A stretch of DNA of 64,000 nucleotides from RYN-122 sp963761655 (GCA_963761655.1 CAVXHI010000001.1:62001-126000), one strand, 5' to 3'; shown: positions 18,062-30,700, counted from the first letter of the stretch. Program-made: numbers and translations. Notes: a model not told the origin generated them from the sequence alone.

Positions 18062-18761
18062 CGGACGTCCGGGTGGTGGCGGGCAGCTCGAGCGGCCCGT
18101 CGTACGCCGGCAGGACGGCCTTGGCCGCGCTGGTGACGCCGTAGCGCAGGCCGAAGCGGTCGCGGTAGTCGAGGAACAGCTGCACCCCGGGCTCGACGTC
18201 GAGGGCGTCGCGCAGGCTCGCCGGGTCGCCCACCGCCGTGACGACGAACGGCGGGCTGTAGACCCGGCCGTGCAGGATCAGCGTGTTGCCGACGCAGCGC
18301 ACCGCGCTGGTCGAGATGACGCGCTCGCCCATGAGCGTCATGGCCTCCGCGCCCCCGGCCCACAGGGCGTTGACGACGGCCTGGACGTCCTGCTGGTGCA
18401 CGACGAGGTCGTCCGGGACGCTGCCGGCGGGGGGCGTCTCGGTGCGCAGCGCGTCGTCGAGCCGCACGGTGACCGCCGGCCCGGACACCGGGGTCAGCCC
18501 CGCGGCCGCGACCAGGGCGGCGTCGCTCCCGGCGTCGGCCGGCTCGCCCCGGCTCGCCGTGGCGTCCGCGACCTCGGCGCGCAGCTCCGCCGCGAGCGCC
18601 TCCTGCCGGTCCACCTCGGCCCGCTCCTGGCCGATCAGCTCGGTCAGCTGCAGGCGACGTCCCGCCCGCAGGTCGGTGCCCTGCGCGGTCGAGGCGCTGG
18701 TGGCGAACAGCAGGCCGGCGCCCAGGGCCACGACCGGGACGAGCACCCGCACCCGCGACAC
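18054..18761 (-). CDS. DUF881 family membrane-anchored protein
   Basis: This 235-residue protein has an N-terminal signal anchor (about 5-25), a short coiled-coil-like stretch rich in Glu, Ala and Arg (about 38-70), and the DUF881 core (LTPVSGPAVTVRLDDA, LVVHQQDVQAVVNALWAGGAEAM in pieces, and GNTLILHGRVYSPPFVVTAVGDP in pieces). The function of the family is not established; it recurs near crgA and sortase genes in actinobacteria, which suggests an envelope or division role. The GTG start has GGAGG upstream. It diverges from crgA with about 95 bases between starts. Confidence 0.88.
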   Translation of the reverse strand: MSRVRVLVPVVALGAGLLFATSASTAQGTDLRAGRRLQLTELIGQERAEVDRQEALAAELRAEVADATASRGEPADAGSDAALVAAAGLTPVSGPAVTVRLDDALRTETPPAGSVPDDLVVHQQDVQAVVNALWAGGAEAMTLMGERVISTSAVRCVGNTLILHGRVYSPPFVVTAVGDPASLRDALDVEPGVQLFLDYRDRFGLRYGVTSAAKAVLPAYDGPLELPATTRTSGG

Positions 18762-18855
18762 CCCCGGTCCTCCGCGCCCCGACGCGCTGTCGCCCCGACG
18801 CTACGCTGAGCGCCCGTCCGGCACGACGTCGGCGGCCCGCTGTCGTGGAGGACCG

Positions 18856-19116
18856 TTGCCCGAGTCGAAGAAGCGCAAGAAGCCGGTGCGCCTGCCGTCG
18901 ACCTCCGGCACGACGGTCCGCAAGAAGAAGGGCCCCAGCCCCGTCTGGCTGGCGCCGCTCATGCTGGCGCTGTTCGCCGTCGGCATCCTGTGGCTCGTCG
19001 TGTTCTACCTGAGCAACGGCGAGATGCCGGTCGCCGAGGGCGTCGGCAACGGCCACCTGCTCATCGGGTTCGGCTTCATCGTCGCGGGGTTCGTGCTCAG
19101 CACGCAGTGGCGGTAG
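18856..19116 (+). CDS. crgA: cell division protein CrgA
   Basis: This 86-residue protein has a Lys/Arg-rich N-terminus (PESKKRKKPVR) and two membrane helices (about 33-54 and 66-83) ending in STQWR, the standard CrgA layout. CrgA binds FtsZ, FtsQ and PBPs and affects septum assembly in actinobacteria. I chose the TTG start because GTGGAGG lies just upstream and the preceding residues do not fit the family. Confidence 0.92.
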   Translation: MPESKKRKKPVRLPSTSGTTVRKKKGPSPVWLAPLMLALFAVGILWLVVFYLSNGEMPVAEGVGNGHLLIGFGFIVAGFVLSTQWR

Positions 19117-19161
19117 GCACGCCCGCACCCGGAACTACACCGGTGTGGTTCTCCCCAGGCG

Positions 19162-19180
19162 TTGTCCACACTGTGGACGG
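19162..19180. promoter_or_regulatory. two opposed DnaA-box-like 9-mers far from oriC
   Basis: TTGTCCACA at 19162-19170 is a consensus actinobacterial DnaA box. It is followed at once by a reverse-strand box at 19172-19180 (CCGTCCACA on the minus strand), so the pair forms a palindrome around 19171. It lies between the convergent crgA and thiolase genes, about 26 kb from the origin. Binding by DnaA is an inference. Confidence 0.5.
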
Positions 19181-19259
19181 ACGGCTGCTGGCTGCCCGGA
19201 CGTGACTGCCCAGACTCTGGGGCCGCACACGTCCGTCGTCCGTCCCCCGGACGGGTGAC

Positions 19260-19297
19260 GCAGGAGGCCCGGCCCCGTGCGGGACCGGGCCTCCTGC
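19260..19297. terminator. bidirectional hairpin between crgA and thiolase
   Basis: A 13-base perfect inverted repeat (GCAGGAGGCCCGG with its complement) encloses a 12-base loop. It lies 13 bases after the thiolase stop and downstream of crgA, so it can serve both converging genes. No T-tract is present. Confidence 0.8.
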
Positions 19298-19310
19298 CTG
19301 CAGGACCTGG

Positions 19311-20453
19311 CTAGAGCAGCTCGAGGACGGTGGCGTTGGCCTGGCCGCCGCCCTCGCACATCGTCTGCAGGCCGTACTTGATGCCGTTGTCGCGCATGTG
19401 GTGCACGAGGGTGGTCATGAGCCGCGCGCCGGAGCCGCCGAGCGGGTGGCCGAGGGCGATGGCCCCGCCGTTCGGGTTGACCGTCTTGTCGTCCGCGCCG
19501 ATGTCCTTGAGCCAGGCGAGGGTCACGGACGCGAAGGCCTCGTTGACCTCGTAGGCGCCGATGTCGTCCACCGACAGGCCCGACTTCGCGAAGGCCTTGA
19601 GGGTGGCGGGCATCGGGGCGTGCAGCATCGGCATCGGCGCGACGCCGGCGAGGACGCCGGTGTGGAAGCGCGCGATCGGGGTCAGCCCGAGGCTGGCCGC
19701 CTTCTCCGAGGTCATGATCAGCAGGGCGGCCGCGCCGTCGGAGATCTGCGAGGAGTTCGCCGCGGTGATCTTGCCGTCGGGGCGGAAGGCGGGCTTGAGG
19801 CCGGCCAGCTTCTCCAGCGTCCCGCCCGGGCGGATGCCCTCGTCGGCGCTGATGACGACGCCGTCGGGGTTGGTGACCGGGGCGATCTGGGCGGTGAAGC
19901 GGCCCTGCTCGGTGGCCTCGGCGGCACGCTGGTGGCTCTGGAGGGCGAACTCGTCGAGCTGGGTGCGGCTGAAGCCCCAGGTGTCGGCGATCTGCTCGGC
20001 GCCCTCGCCCTGGTTCGGGAAGTCGCTGCCGTAGCGGGCGACGTAGTCGGCGCCGAGCGGGCTGGCGGTGAAGGTCGAGCCCATCGGCGTGCGGCTCATG
20101 ACCTCGACCCCCCCGGCGACGGCGACGTCGTACTGGCCGCTGATCACGCCGGCGGCCGCGAAGTGGACGGCCTGCTGGCTGCTGCCGCACTGGCGGTCGA
20201 CCGTGGTGCCGGGGACCGACTCGGGCCAGCCGGCCGACAGCACCGACGTGCGGGCGATGTCGAAGGTCTGCTCGCCGACCTGGGACACGCAGCCCCAGAC
20301 GACGTCGTCGACCAGCGCGGGGTCGATGCCGGTGCGCTCGGCGAGAGCGCGCAGGACGTGGGCCGACAGGTCGGCGGAGTGGATGCCGGACAGGCCGCCG
20401 TTCCGCTTGCCGGTGGGAGTGCGGACTGCCTCGACGATGACGGCATCGCGCAT
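19311..20453 (-). CDS. acetyl-CoA C-acyltransferase (thiolase)
   Basis: This 380-residue thiolase has the nucleophile Cys in VDRQCGSSQQAVHF, the NEAF motif in YEVNEAFASV, the His in ALGHPLGGSGARLM and the second Cys in TMCEGGGQANA. It either condenses or cleaves acyl-CoA units; whether it serves beta-oxidation or acetoacetyl-CoA formation is not readable here. The ATG at 20451-20453 is preceded by GAGGAG. It stands alone, divergent from the PH-like gene and convergent with crgA. Confidence 0.93.
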   Translation of the reverse strand: MRDAVIVEAVRTPTGKRNGGLSGIHSADLSAHVLRALAERTGIDPALVDDVVWGCVSQVGEQTFDIARTSVLSAGWPESVPGTTVDRQCGSSQQAVHFAAAGVISGQYDVAVAGGVEVMSRTPMGSTFTASPLGADYVARYGSDFPNQGEGAEQIADTWGFSRTQLDEFALQSHQRAAEATEQGRFTAQIAPVTNPDGVVISADEGIRPGGTLEKLAGLKPAFRPDGKITAANSSQISDGAAALLIMTSEKAASLGLTPIARFHTGVLAGVAPMPMLHAPMPATLKAFAKSGLSVDDIGAYEVNEAFASVTLAWLKDIGADDKTVNPNGGAIALGHPLGGSGARLMTTLVHHMRDNGIKYGLQTMCEGGGQANATVLELL

Positions 20454-20525
20454 GGCGTGCTCCTCGGGTTGCAGGGCGACGGTGTGAACGCCCGTTAGCA
20501 GGAGGCTACGTGCCACCCTCGTCCC

Positions 20526-20909
20526 GTGACAGTGTGCGCTCGGCCACAGCGGGGGCTCGCCGTCGCGGTCCTGGCCCTCGCGGGAGTGCTCGCCGTCGCC
20601 GGGCTGCGGACCGACACGGTGGGCGCCCTGCTGTGCCTGCCCGCCGCGCTCGTCGCGCTCGGCGTCGGGCTGCGCGACCTGCTCCTCGTGCCGACGCTCG
20701 AGGCCGGGACCGAGGGTCTCCGGGTCCGGCCGCTGCTGCAGGTGCACGACCTCCGGTGGGACGACGTCGTCCGGCTGCGCACCGTGCAGGACCGGCGCGC
20801 GGTGCTGCTCGAGGTCGAGCTCGCCGACGACGCGGTGCTGCTGCTGTCGCGGCAGCGGCTGGGGCGCGACCCGCGGGACGTGCTGGACGAGCTCGCGGCG
20901 CTCAGGTGA
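20526..20909 (+). CDS. small membrane protein with PH-like domain
   Basis: This 127-residue protein has two hydrophobic helices (about 10-26 and 32-53) and a C-terminal domain with LRVRPLLQVHDLRWDDVVRLR, in pieces, that resembles the bacterial low-molecular-weight PH domain family. The function is unknown. GTG start. It overlaps the 3' end of the convergent rhomboid gene by eight bases. Confidence 0.65.
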   Translation: MTVCARPQRGLAVAVLALAGVLAVAGLRTDTVGALLCLPAALVALGVGLRDLLLVPTLEAGTEGLRVRPLLQVHDLRWDDVVRLRTVQDRRAVLLEVELADDAVLLLSRQRLGRDPRDVLDELAALR

Positions 20910-21771
20910 GCGCGGCGGTCCGCAGCGCGACGGCGACGACGAGGACGGCGGCGAGCGCCCCGAGGCCGGCCGCCTGCAGGACGTCGCGGCGGGGGCGCGG
21001 CGCGTAGAGCAGCACCAGGGCCGCGAGCGCCCCGCCGATCAGGCCCCCGACGTGGGCCCGCTTGTCGATGAACGAGATCGAGAACGTGAGCAGCAGGTTG
21101 ATCCCGAGCAGCACCGCGTACTGCGACGCCGCCCCGCTGCCGCGCTTCTTCTCGATGACGAACGCCGCCGCGAACAGCCCGAAGATCGCCCCGGAGGCGC
21201 CCGCCGAGGGCACCCCGACGTTGCCGAAGACGTACGACGCCGTCGTCCCGGAGAGCCCGGCCAGCAGGTAGAGCGCGAGGAAGCGGCTGCGGCCCAGGGC
21301 CGACTCCACCACCGGACCGAGCTGCAGCAGCGCCAGCATGTTCAGCAGGACGTGCGCGAGGCCGTAGTGCAGGAACATCGCGGTGAGCAGCCGCCAGTAC
21401 TGGCCCTGCGCGATCCCGTCGACGATCCCGAGCTGCGGCTGCTCGAGGTAGCTCAGACGGGTCGGCTGGACCGCCAGGCGCGCGTACAGCGACGACGTCC
21501 CGCCGCTGAAGCCGAGGCCGCTGCCGCCCAGCGCCGTCGCGAGGAACACCGCGACGTTGGTCCCGATGAGCACCTGGGTGACCAGGGGTGGCCGCACCCG
21601 GCCGCCGGCGAGGGTGCGCCCCTCGCGGACGGACGCCGCGCCGGCCTTCGCGTCGTCGGGGCACTGGAAGCCGACCGAGGCCGAGACCATGCAGTCCGGG
21701 CAGATCGGCCGGTCGCAGCGGGTGCACCGGACGTAGGTCTCGCGGTCGGGGTGCCGGTAGCAGACCGGCAC
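20902..21771 (-). CDS. rhomboid-family intramembrane serine protease
   Basis: About 289 residues. The N-terminus carries a Cys/His zinc-ribbon-like segment (CYRHPDRETYVRC, CTRCDRPICPDCM), followed by the six-helix rhomboid core. The nucleophile Ser is in SAGASGAIFGLF, the catalytic His in RAHVGGLIGG, and the HxxxN region in LAHVLLNMLALLQLG. Rhomboids cleave membrane-spanning substrates. The GTG at 21771 is the first standard start. A CTG at 21807, overlapping the cyclophilin stop and preceded by GAGGG, would give a more family-like N-terminus (TEPAG). It is probably cotranscribed with the cyclophilin. Confidence 0.9.
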   Translation of the reverse strand: MPVCYRHPDRETYVRCTRCDRPICPDCMVSASVGFQCPDDAKAGAASVREGRTLAGGRVRPPLVTQVLIGTNVAVFLATALGGSGLGFSGGTSSLYARLAVQPTRLSYLEQPQLGIVDGIAQGQYWRLLTAMFLHYGLAHVLLNMLALLQLGPVVESALGRSRFLALYLLAGLSGTTASYVFGNVGVPSAGASGAIFGLFAAAFVIEKKRGSGAASQYAVLLGINLLLTFSISFIDKRAHVGGLIGGALAALVLLYAPRPRRDVLQAAGLGALAAVLVVAVALRTAALT

Positions 21772-21803
21772 CCCGTCCCCGGCCGGTGCGCCGGCGGGCT
21801 CGG

Positions 21804-22328
21804 TCAGGAGCCGCCCTCGATCGTGATGCTCTCGATGACGACGTCGGTGACCGGACGGTCCATGCGGCCGGTCTTCGTCGTGGCGATGGCGTCGACGACG
21901 TCGCGGCCGGCCTGGTCGGCGACCTCGCCGAAGATGGTGTGCTTCATGTTCAGGTGCGGGGTCTTGCCGACCGTGACGAAGAACTGCGAGCCGTTGGTGC
22001 CGGGGCCCGCGTTGGCCATCGCGAGCAGGTAGGGCTTGCTGAAGGTCAGCTCGGGGTGGAACTCGTCCTTGAACCGGTAGCCCGGGCCGCCGGTGCCGGT
22101 GCCGAGCGGGTCGCCGCCCTGGATCATGAAGCCCTCGATGACCCGGTGGAAGACCGTGCCGGCGTAGAGCGCGCCCTCGCCCTTCCCGCCGGTGCGCGGG
22201 TCGGTCCACTCGCCGGTGCCGTCGGCGAGACCGACGAAGTTCTGGACCGTCTTCGGGGCGTGGTCCGGGAAGAGCTGGACGCGGATGGCGCCGAGCGAGG
22301 TGTTGAGGGTGGCGAAGAGGTCGGCCAC
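21804..22328 (-). CDS. ppiA: cyclophilin-type peptidyl-prolyl cis-trans isomerase
   Basis: This 174-residue cytoplasmic cyclophilin has the active-site Arg in FHRVIEGFMIQGGDP, the GTNGSQFFVT segment and the conserved HTIFGEV. It speeds proline isomerisation during folding. GTG start with GGAG upstream; no signal peptide. The large open frame upstream is not coding by composition. The rhomboid gene follows directly. The gene is commonly near the origin in actinobacteria. Confidence 0.93.
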   Translation of the reverse strand: MADLFATLNTSLGAIRVQLFPDHAPKTVQNFVGLADGTGEWTDPRTGGKGEGALYAGTVFHRVIEGFMIQGGDPLGTGTGGPGYRFKDEFHPELTFSKPYLLAMANAGPGTNGSQFFVTVGKTPHLNMKHTIFGEVADQAGRDVVDAIATTKTGRMDRPVTDVVIESITIEGGS

Positions 22329-22496
22329 GGGGGCTCCGTCCGGGGAGGGCGCGCGGCACAGGGCCGCGGCGGAAGGGGTGGTCGGGTGGGTCGTCAACGG
22401 GTAGCAGTCAGTCTCCCACGCAGGCCGGTCGCGCTCCTCCGGGACCGCGCCTGCGACCCTGGTGCCGCCTGCCCGCTCGCTCCCCGAGGAGAACCC

Positions 22497-23066
22497 GTGT
22501 CGTCGTCCGCCCGCCGCCCTGCCGCCCGACCCGTGGTCGACCGTGACGCCGCCGCCCGCGCCGCCTCGCACGCGACCGCCGCCGCCCAGGCCGCCGGCCT
22601 CGCTGCCGGTGCCGCCGCGGAGGCCCTGGGCTCGGCGGCCGGCGTGGTCGTGGACGTCGCCTCGGTGCGCGGCCGGGAGGTCGGCCGCGAGGTCGCCCGG
22701 GCGGTCCGCGACGGCGCAGAGCTGCTCCCCACGCCCGAGGTCCTGGAGGGCGTGCTCGAGGACGCCTTCGAGCGGGGCGCCGACGCCTGGGACGCCCTGC
22801 GCGGCCGCCGCCGTCCCCCCCGCCGCTGGCCCTGGGCCACCGGCAGCGCCCTGGTCGGTGCGGCGCTCGCGGTGGGGGCGACCGTCCTGGTCCGCCGCCT
22901 GGCCACCCGCGACGAGCCGGGGGCGCAGGAGCCGGAGCAGGTGCGCGCCGTCGTCGACACCACCGCGCCCGTGGACACCTCGGTCTTCGACGGCGTCCCG
23001 GTCCGGCCCGTGACCGACGCCCCCGCCCCGGCCGGACCGGTGGACGAGGACGGCGAGGCGGTCTGA
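22497..23066 (+). CDS. unknown Ala-rich protein with one membrane helix
   Basis: I do not recognise this 189-residue protein. It has a long Ala-rich amphipathic N-terminal half (about 10-75), an acidic stretch (LLPTPEVLEGVLEDAFERG), a basic segment RGRRRPPRRW, one membrane helix (about 118-138) and an acidic Pro-rich tail. The GTG start has GAGGAG a few bases upstream. It converges on the diguanylate cyclase gene with only four bases between stops. A membrane-surface role is possible but nothing more can be said. Confidence 0.65.
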   Translation: MSSSARRPAARPVVDRDAAARAASHATAAAQAAGLAAGAAAEALGSAAGVVVDVASVRGREVGREVARAVRDGAELLPTPEVLEGVLEDAFERGADAWDALRGRRRPPRRWPWATGSALVGAALAVGATVLVRRLATRDEPGAQEPEQVRAVVDTTAPVDTSVFDGVPVRPVTDAPAPAGPVDEDGEAV

Positions 23067-23070
23067 CCGG

Positions 23071-24752
<1,682 letters not shown>

Positions 24753-24756
<4 letters not shown>

Positions 24757-27700
24757 GCGGGCAGACCTCCTGCGGTGTCGCCGGGCGGGCGCTGGCCGGG
24801 CAGGCGCAGGACCGGACCGAAGCCGAGCTCGGGCTCGGCGTCGACGGGGGCGGCCGCGAGCTTGGGGTCGCGCCGGTCGATCCGGTTCTGCACGAGCAGG
24901 AACGCCACGACCACGAGCAGGAAGGCGAGCGGCAGCCCGGGGCGGCGGGCAGCGGCGCGCGCCGTGTCGCGGACGACCCGCCCGAACGCCTCCGGGAGGT
25001 CGCCGGCGCCGGGCAGCGTGGCGCGCCCGGGGAGCAGCTTCCTGACGGCGTCGACCGCCTGCTCCACGGGGGACGGGTCCTCGCGCCGCTCCCGGCCGGG
25101 GCCGATCACGGGCGTGGTCAGGGCGACCTGCCGGACCGGTGGACCGACGGGGGTCACCAGGACCGGCGCGTCGGGACGCGTGGTGCCGAGGGGCACGGGA
25201 CCGCCCGGGGTGGTCGCGGGACCGTCCGGCGTCCGGGGAGGACCGGCCACCGGGCCGGCGCCGCCCACGACCGGGTCGTCCTCGGTCACGACGCGGACCG
25301 GTCCCGACGCGGCGGCCACGGAGACCGGGCGGCTGACCGCCACCTCCGGCGCCTCGTTGCCGGCGACGTCGGTGACGGCGATCGACAGCACGTAGGTGCC
25401 CGGCAGCGGCTGCTGCAGCTGGAAGGACCGGGTGCAGGGCCTCGCCGCCGACCCCACGACCTGGCCGTCCCGCGTCGCGGTGCAGACCGCCCGGGTGTCG
25501 GCGTCCTGGGTGAACGACCAGGTCAGGCTGCGGGCCCCGGGCGCGAGGACGGGGGCGCCGGTCAGCAGTGCGGGTCGCGGCGGCACGGCGTCGTAGTGGT
25601 AGGTGCTGACCCGGGGCGCACCGACGTTGCCGGCCTGGTCGCGGGTGCGCACCTCGACGGCGTAGTCCGCCTCGGGCGAGCCCTCGAGGTCGAGCGGGCG
25701 GCTCCCGCTGCACGGCTCCCAGGACCCGTCGGCCGGACTCGCCGGTCGTCCGCCCCTGGTCACCCGGCACTGGACCAGGGCGGCGGCGTCGGGGGACTCC
25801 CAGGTCCAGGTCACGCGGTCGTCGTTCCCCGTCGTGCCGTCGAGGCCGTCGGTGAAGCGGACCCCCTCGGGCGCACGGCGGTCGAGCTCGTACGTCGCGG
25901 TCGTGGTCGGTCCGACCGTGCCGGCGGCCGACACGCCGCGCAGCTCCAGGGTGTACCGGCCGTCGGGGCGGTCGGCCAGGTGGGCGACGAAGGTGCCGGC
26001 GGGGACGGCGTTCGCCCCCCGGGACGGGGCCGTGCAGCTGCCCCAGGAGCCGGTCGCGTCCGGGCCGGACAGCCGGCACTGCGCCGTCTGCCCGGGCTCG
26101 GTCTCGAGCTGCCACGAGGGGTCGGGGTCGCGGTCGACGGCGGGCGGCAGGTCGGTGAAGCCGGCCAGCGCGGGCTGCGTGCGGTCCAGGACGTAGTCCC
26201 ACTGCTTCTCGGCCGAGGTGTTGCCGGCGAGGTCGACCGCGCGGACCTGCAGGGACACGGTGCCGTCCGGGGCGTCGCCGAGGGCCGCGGTGAAGGTGTC
26301 CGGGCAGGCCGCCCAGTCGAGCAGGACGGCGCCGTCGTGCAGGGTCCGGCAGGTGCTGGTCGCGTCCGACGCCACGGTCCAGGCCCAGCGCGGGGCGGTG
26401 CTCGAGCTCGGGCTGCCCGGCAGGAGCCGGGCCCGCGGGACGTCGGGGGCGGTGGTGTCCAGCACGTAGCTCGCCTGCGCGGCCGGGCCCTGGTTGCCCG
26501 CGGCGTCCCGGGCGCGGACGGTCAGGGTGTAGCTGCCGTCCGGCTGGCCGGCCAGGGAGGGCGTGAAGGGCGAGGTGCACAGGCCGCTGACGACGGTCAC
26601 CGTGCCGCGGACCAGCGTGCAGGAGGCCTTCGTCGCGTCGGCCCCCGTGAAGGTCCAGCGCGGGTCGCGGTCGCGGGACGGGCCCTTCGGACCGTCGAGC
26701 TGGCTGATGCGGACGGGGGTCTTCCGGTCGAGCTCGTAGGTCCGGCTGGTGTCCGGCCCGAGGTTGCCGGCGGCGTCGAGGGCGCGGACGGAGAAGCGGT
26801 AGACGCCGTCCGGGAACCGGCCCAGCTCGACCCGGAAGGGGCTGGTGCACGGGCCGCGGGGCGCGACGACCACCGAGCCCGACGCCGACACCAGCTCGCA
26901 CAGCACGGTGGTGCCGGGCTCGGAGCTGAGGTACCAGAGGGGCGCGGTGTCGGGGCTCGGCGTCGCCGGCTCGAACACGGTGACCGGACCGGGCTCGTGC
27001 GTGTCCAGGACGTACGTCGACGGCTGCTCGGTGCCGGCGTTGCCTGCGGCGTCCGTCGTGAGCACCGCGAGCTGGTAGACGCCGTCGGGCGCCGTCGTCA
27101 GGTCGAGCGGGAACGGCGTGCCGGCCGCGGAGACCACGCACTCCTCGCGCGGCCGCAGCACGGTCGTGCCGGCGCCCGGGCTGGTGCTGTAGAGCACCCG
27201 GCACTGCGCCGTGACGCCGACCTCGGCCGACGCGAGCACCCACACCGGGCGGGTGTCGGTGCCGGGCGACTTCGGGGGGGTCACCTTCGCCGGGGCGGCC
27301 GCGGTGGTGTCGAGCACGTAGGGCGCGGTCGCGGGCAGGGCGGCGTTCCCGGCGTCGTCGCGGACGCGGGCGGCCAGCACGTACGTGCCGTCGACGGCGC
27401 TGCTGAGGTCGGCGGTGTAGCTGCCCGGGCAGGCGCGCCAGTCGGCGACGACGGTCGTGCCCCGCACGAGCCGGCACTCGACGAGCGTCCCGGCGGGGGC
27501 GGTCACGGTCCAGACGGGGGAGCGCAGCGAGGACGGGCTCGCCGGGCCCTTGAGGACGGCCGCCTCGGGCGCCGTGGCGTCCAGGACGTAGGTCCCCGAC
27601 GTCGGCTCGCTGGTGTTGCCCGCCCGGTCGGTGGCGCGGACGGCGTACCGGTAGGTGCCGTCGGGCAGGCCGGTGAGGTCGGCGCTCCACGGGTTGAGGC

Positions 27701-30700
27701 AGTCGGTGTCGACGACGAGGACCCCGGCGGCGTCGCGCACGCGGCAGCCCAGGGTGGCGCCGTCCTCGACGGAGAAGCCGAAGAGCGGGCGCCGCGACGG
27801 GTTGGGGGAGGCCGGGACGTCGGTCGCCCGGGGCGCGAGCGGCGGCGTGGTGTCGAGCACCTGCACGGCGGTCGAGGCGGGGCCGGTGCTGCCGGCGAGG
27901 TCGGTGAACCGGACGGCGAGCGTGTAGGCGCCGTCGACCGCGGTGCTCAGGTCCAGGACCGCCGGGTTCGGGCAGCCCTTCCAGTCCTGCAGGACCGTGC
28001 TGCCGCGGGTGATCCGGCAGGCGGCGGTGTCGCCGTCGGCGAGGACGTAGGAGAAGGAGGGGGCGCGGTCGCGGCTCGGGCTCGAGGGAGCGGTCAGCAC
28101 CGGGGCGAGCGGGGGGGTGGTGTCGAGCAGGTAGCTCGCCCGCCCGGCCGGGCCCGTCCCGCCGGCGGCGTCGGTCGCCCGGGCCTCGAACGTGTAGGTG
28201 CCGTCCCCGAGGACCGGCGTCGTCGCGGGGGACGTGCAGGGGGTCCAGTCGGGGACGCTGCCGACCGGGGTGGTGAGGCGGCACTCGAGGCGGGCGCCGA
28301 CCTCGGCGACGACCGACCAGGTCGGCTGCAGGTCGCGGCCGGGGCTGCGCGGACCGCTGACGACGGGAGCGTCGGGGGCCCGGGTGTCCAGCACCCAGGC
28401 GGCCGAGCGGCCGAGCGCACTGCTGTTGCCCGCGGCGTCGGTGAGCCGGACCTCGACCGTCCACGTGCCGTCCGTGTCGAGGAAGGGCGCGTAGGGCGAG
28501 GTGCACGGCTCGAGGGCGGGCTCGGGGGCGCCGGCGCGCACGGCCCGGCACACCGCGGAGGAGCCGGGCTCGCGGGTGAAGCCGACGCTCGGGACGACCG
28601 TGCGCGACGGGCCGGTCGGGCCGGTGACGACGGGGACGGCGGGAGCGGTGCGGTCCAGGACGTACCGGGGCGAGACCCCGGCGGCCCCGGTGTTCTGCGC
28701 CGCGTCGGTGGAGCGGACGGCCAGCGTGTAGGCGCCGTCCGGCTGGGCCGACAGGTCGCGCGACACCGGGCTCCCGCAGCCGCTCCAGGCGGTGACCGGG
28801 ACGCCGTCGCGCTGGACCTGGCACTCGGAGCTCGCGCCGGCCTCGGTCGAGAAGGCCCAGGTCGGGACGGCGTCCTGCGAGGGGCCGGTGGGGCCGTCGA
28901 CGGCGGGCGCGGGCGGGGCGACCCGGTCCAGCACGTACGTGGCACTGCTCCCGACCGGGCCGGTGTTCCCGGCGGCGTCGACGAGGCGGGCCTCGAGGGC
29001 GTGGGCGCCGTCCCGGACCAGCGTCCGGACGACGAGCGGCCCGCAGGCGGCGAACGGCCCGGCGTCGGGGCCGACGAGACGGCACTCGACGCGCGCGCCG
29101 GCCTCGCCGGAGACCGACCACGCCACCGTCGCCTCGCGGGCGGTGCCGCCGGGGCCGGTGACCGTCGGGGCGGGGGGCGGCCGGCGGTCGAGCAGGTAGG
29201 GGGCGCTGGTCGAGGTGCTCCGGTTGCCCGCAGCGTCGGTGAGCTCGACCTCGAGGACCCAGCTGCCGTCGGAGGGCAGGACGGCGCCGTACCCGCCGGC
29301 GCAGAGCGACCAGGCGCCGGGCGAGCCGTCGCGCACGAGGCGGCAGCGGGCGGTGCCCTCGCCGTCGATCGACCAGGACACCGACGCCGTGTTGCCCGTC
29401 GCCGGGGGACCGCTGATCGTCGCCGGAGCGGGCGCGGTGCCGTCGTAGAGGTAGGAGCCGCTCGTGCCGGCGGGGCCGGAGTTGCCCGCGGCGTCGGTGA
29501 GGACGACCTGCAGCGCGTAGCCGCCGTCGGCGGTCAGGCTCGCGGTGAACGGCGAGGCGCAGGCGACCTCCGCGGCGCTCGGGAGCAGGCGGCAGGTGGC
29601 GGTCGCGCCGGCCTCGCCGGTCCAGGTCCAGCGGGGAGCGGCGTCGTTGCCGGTGCCGACCGGGCCGAGCACCGCAGGCGCGGCCGGGGCGGTGGTGTCG
29701 AGCCGGTAGGACGCCCGGCCGACGTCGCTCGTGTTGCCGAGCGCATCGGTGGCGGTGACCTCGAGGGTGTGGACGCCGTCGACCGCCGTGGCAAGGGAGG
29801 CGGTGTAGGGCGAGGTGCACGGCGCCTCCTGCCCGGCGCCGAGCGGCCCGACCAGGCGGCAGCGGAGGGACGCGCCGGCCTCGGCCTGCACCGCGAACTC
29901 CGGCGCCCGGCTGCGGCCTAGCGCGGGGACGGTCACGACCGGGGCGTCCGGCGCCGTGACGTCGACCTCGTAGGGGGCGCTGCTGCCGGCGTCGCCGGTG
30001 TTGCCCGCCAGGTCGGTCATCCGGACGGCGAGCACGTAGGTGCCGCTCCCCGGCAGGGTCGTCGTGAGGCTGCGTCCGGTGCAGGACACCGCCAGAGCGA
30101 CGCCGTCGCGGACCAGGCTGCAGGAGGAGCTGCCCTCGCCGGTCCAGCTCCACGTCACCGTGGTCGTCGTGGAGCGGCCGGTCGGGCCGGCCACCACGGG
30201 CAGGGCCGGCGCGGTCCCGTCGAACCGGTAGGCGGCCGACGTCGTCGTGCTGGCGTTGCCGAAGCGGTCGGCGACGCGGACGCGGACGCGGTAGTCGGCG
30301 TCGGAGGGCAGGCTCGGGCGGTAGCTGCCCGACGCGCAGGGCTGGGTGACGACGTCGGTCCCGGTGACCGAGCCGTCGGGGTTCGGGTCGAGGCGGACCA
30401 GGGTGCAGTCGGCGGCGTCGGGCGTCTCGGTGGCGCTCCAGGTGAACAGCGGGGTGCGGTCGTTGCCGGTGCCCTCGGGCCCGCTGACGGTGAGGCCGGG
30501 CGGGGTGGTGTCGAGCAGGTAGCCGGTGCGGGCCGGGACGGCGGTCCGGTTGCCGGCGGCGTCGACGCTGCGGACCTCGAGCGTCCAGGTGCCGTCCGGC
30601 GTGAGGCCCAGCTGCAGGACGGTCGGGCTGGTGCACGCCGTGAAGGGGCCCGCGGTGCCGTCCGGGGCGGTCACCCGGCACTCGGCGGCGACGGCGTCGT

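Noticed and set aside
25596..29921. 1441-codon plus-strand open frame opposite the Ig-like protein
   Set aside because: Same shadow effect; no ribosome-binding site and no domain, and its periodicity mirrors the Ig repeats on the other strand.
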